Shown here piece after piece: positions 14,967 through 16,342 of a stretch of DNA of 16,342 bases. A program made the position numbers and the translations under genes. The notes beneath the pieces are model-generated. The model was not told the DNA's origin and did no database searches. It saw nothing but the letters and a program-made list of their open reading frames with translations. Positions within the stretch are counted from its first letter, which is position 1. Each line of letters starts with the position of its first letter. Where the stretch lies: NCBI GenBank assembly GCA_030037105.1, contig JASHRY010000242.1:1-16342 (forward strand). The letters are read 5' to 3'. Source of the DNA: Xanthobacteraceae bacterium (lineage in GTDB: Bacteria; Pseudomonadota; Alphaproteobacteria; Rhizobiales; Xanthobacteraceae).

Positions 14967-15192
14967 AGGCCAGCACGAAGTCGCCGAGCGTCACCGGAAA
15001 GAAGGCGTTCTCGGCGGCGGTAAACGGATCGATGCCGAGGGTGTCTTCCAGACGCGCGACCAGCACGGCAAAGCCGAGCGAATCGAGACCGCAATCTACG
15101 AGCGCGAGATCGTCGTTGAGCGGCGCCAGGATCTTGCCGTGCTCCCGCGCCACCTGCTGCATCTCTCGCGTTATGGTTAATTTTACCGACAT
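14947..15192 (-). CDS. Acyl carrier protein (phosphopantetheine-binding)
   Basis: This 81-residue, four-helix carrier protein has the attachment motif CGLDSLG, with S38 as the serine that receives 4'-phosphopantetheine, and helix II reading FAVLVARLEDTLGIDPF. It is not the housekeeping AcpP, whose DSLDTVEL sequence and acidity differ. It is a dedicated carrier of the kind found in small secondary pathways. It heads the operon carrier-ligase-SDR and should hold the acyl group made by the ligase while it is reduced. AGGCG stands a few bases before the ATG at 15192. An amino acid:[carrier protein] ligase lies about 1 kb upstream on the same strand, so this protein, or another outside the window, may be its acceptor. 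Confidence 0.9.
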   Translation of the reverse strand: MSVKLTITREMQQVAREHGKILAPLNDDLALVDCGLDSLGFAVLVARLEDTLGIDPFTAAENAFFPVTLGDFVLAYENGAR

Positions 15193-15224
15193 GACGTGCG
15201 CCTACGCTTTGTTCACATCGGCCC

Positions 15225-15252
15225 GGTATATTCGCGTAACACTTACGATCAA
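15225..15252 (-). promoter_or_regulatory. Candidate promoter of the carrier protein-ligase-SDR operon
   Basis: On the minus strand TTGATC (15252-15247) and TATACC (15230-15225) are spaced by 16 bases. They would start transcription about 25 bases before the acyl carrier protein ATG. The gap is shared with the divergent GNAT gene, and its AT-rich patch is the only one nearby. This is a match by eye only. Confidence 0.35.
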
Positions 15253-15267
15253 GTTCACGACACGGTC

Positions 15268-16152
15268 GTGGTCAACGCCAAGGTCTCTCCCGTGCCGGGA
15301 CTCCGCTGCCGTCAGATCGCCGAAGCCGATATCGCCGCCGTCGCCGCCCTGCTGGCGCGCGGATTCCCCAACCGCAGCCGGAAATTCTGGCAGCGCGCCT
15401 TTGCGCAACTGACCAGGCGCGAGCCGCCGCCGGGTTTGCCGAAATATGGTTACCTCATGGAGAGCGGCCGCGTTCCGGTCGGTGCGATCCTGCTCATCTG
15501 CGCGACGATGTGGAACGGCGAACAGGCATCGATCCGCTGCAACCTGTCGAGCTGGTACGTCGAACCGCGATTCCGCGCTTACGCGCCGTTGCTGGTGTCG
15601 CAGGCGTTGCGGCACAAGGACGTGACCTATCTCAACGTCTCGCCGGCGCCGCACACCCTCTCGACCATAGAAGCGCAAGGATTCTCCCGCTATTGCGACG
15701 GCATCTTTGTCGCGCTGCCGATGTTGAACGGGCCGTTCGGGAAAGCTGGCGTCGAGGTGTTCGACGCGCGGCGGCCGCTGCCGATCGACGTCGATCCCTT
15801 CGAGCAGGAGGTGTTGCTCGAACATGCCGCGCACGGCTGCATCAGCCTGTGGTGCGCGAGCGTCGGGCGTGCTTACCCGTTCGTGTTCCGCCCGCGCCTG
15901 GTGAAGACCGTCGTGCCCTGCGCACAATTGATCTACTGTCGCGATGTCGGAGATTTGGTCCGCTTTGCCGGACCGGTGGGGCGATACCTGGCGCGGCGCG
16001 GCAGATCCCTGGTCATCGTCGACGCGAACGGACCCATAGCCGGGCTCATCGGCATGTTCCGCCGCGACCGCATGCCGAAATATTTCAAGGGTCCGCAGCG
16101 GCCGCGCCTGGGCGACCTCGCCTATACCGAATACGCGATGCTCGGAGTGTAG
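15268..16152 (+). CDS. GNAT-like acyltransferase, diverged acyl-CoA motif
   Basis: This protein of 294 residues (from the GTG at 15268) resembles the GNAT N-acyltransferase fold in its first half: CRQIAEADIAAVAALLARGF (14-33), the beta strand ICATMWNGEQASI, NLSSWYVEPRFRAYAPLL (92-109) and YLNVSPAPHTLSTIEAQGF (121-139). The acyl-CoA pyrophosphate loop, normally R/Q-x-x-G-x-G/A, reads RFRAYA, with Ala for the central Gly. The C-terminal half (from about 150) is not recognised. The acyl donor could be CoA or a carrier protein, and the acceptor is unknown. It diverges from the carrier protein operon. No ATG fits. GTG at 15196 would extend into the opposite promoter; GTG at 15292 has AAGG eight bases before it and gives 286 residues. 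Confidence 0.72.
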   Translation: MVNAKVSPVPGLRCRQIAEADIAAVAALLARGFPNRSRKFWQRAFAQLTRREPPPGLPKYGYLMESGRVPVGAILLICATMWNGEQASIRCNLSSWYVEPRFRAYAPLLVSQALRHKDVTYLNVSPAPHTLSTIEAQGFSRYCDGIFVALPMLNGPFGKAGVEVFDARRPLPIDVDPFEQEVLLEHAAHGCISLWCASVGRAYPFVFRPRLVKTVVPCAQLIYCRDVGDLVRFAGPVGRYLARRGRSLVIVDANGPIAGLIGMFRRDRMPKYFKGPQRPRLGDLAYTEYAMLGV

Positions 16153-16190
16153 CCGTTCCCGTCCGCGACGCGGGGGACGAGTGGAGCGCG

Positions 16191-16342
16191 TCACAACCCC
16201 AGCGCTTTGCGTACCGTGGCGGGCCAGTCCGCAAGCTCGATACCGTGGGTGGCGAACAACGCCAAAGCCAGCCGATCGATGCCGAAGGCGACGCAGCCGG
16301 TATGCGCCACCTCGCCGGCCGCATTGCGCAGGTTCCACGCCG
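16191..16342 (-). CDS. C-terminus of amino acid:[carrier protein] ligase (seryl-tRNA-synthetase-like)
   Basis: The last 49 residues of a minus-strand protein enter from the right edge and end with ATVRKALGL. VAHTGCVAFGIDRLALALFA is a class II aminoacyl-tRNA-synthetase motif 3, with the ATP-binding arginine in GIDR. The preceding cysteine sits where atypical archaeal-type seryl-tRNA synthetases hold their zinc. The ending ATHGIELADWPATVRKAL matches the amino acid:[carrier protein] ligases. These are truncated SerRS homologues, first described in Bradyrhizobium, that activate glycine or alanine and load it on a small carrier protein instead of tRNA. Most of the gene, and possibly its own carrier protein, lie outside the window. 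It converges on the GNAT gene, 38 bp apart. Confidence 0.82.
   Translation of the reverse strand, partial: AWNLRNAAGEVAHTGCVAFGIDRLALALFATHGIELADWPATVRKALGL

Noticed and set aside
16160..16179. Bidirectional terminator between the GNAT gene and the amino acid ligase
   Set aside because: CGTCC and GGACG can pair, but the stem is only five base pairs with a mismatched interior and no T-run on either side.
15202..16338. 378-codon minus-strand frame opposite the GNAT gene
   Set aside because: The GNAT-like signatures are on the plus strand, and the real minus-strand gene at the edge (ending at 16191) uses a different frame.

Overview
This is a GC-rich, gene-dense chromosomal window of about 16.3 kb. 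It looks like an alphaproteobacterium of the order Hyphomicrobiales (Rhizobiales), of the Bradyrhizobium/Xanthobacteraceae kind. This is inferred from gene content: a GapR nucleoid protein, a DUF1244 protein, an L36 of the zinc-free type, a MetY-MetA methionine pair and the C-terminus of an amino acid:[carrier protein] ligase. The last is a family first characterised in Bradyrhizobium. No tRNA, rRNA, CRISPR array, transposase or prophage gene was seen.

Left part (1-4.1 kb): a glycerate 2-kinase truncated by the window edge (minus), two small conserved alphaproteobacterial genes (DUF1244 protein and gapR, plus), and a full-length BamA-type outer-membrane assembly protein (minus). The bamA-like gene stands alone, without its usual rseP/lpxD neighbours, and is probably an accessory paralogue.

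Middle part (4.1-9.6 kb): a MaoC-type hydratase and a MarR regulator diverge around a good 22-bp inverted repeat. A 161-bp palindromic intergenic element with inverted ends follows. Then come a small secreted protein and, convergent to it, a secreted TPR protein. The minus-strand run metY-metA-rpmJ has gaps of 21 and 28 bp. MetA activates homoserine by O-acylation and MetY replaces the acyl group with sulfide to give homocysteine. The metY leader can be drawn as a pseudoknot.

Right part (9.6-16.3 kb): acyl and carrier-protein chemistry. It holds a FATP-type long-chain acyl-CoA synthetase, a DUF423 membrane protein, an AHL-lactonase-type metallo-hydrolase, and a tight minus-strand operon of acyl carrier protein, adenylate-forming ligase and FabG-like SDR. 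A divergent GNAT-like acyltransferase follows. At the edge is the end of an aminoacyl-tRNA-synthetase-like amino acid:[carrier protein] ligase. The last five genes look like a compact pathway that loads acyl and aminoacyl groups on carrier proteins, reduces them and transfers them to an unknown acceptor. This is the most interesting part of the window. The only gene-free stretch above 300 bases (5341-5677) holds the palindromic element and a separate hairpin.
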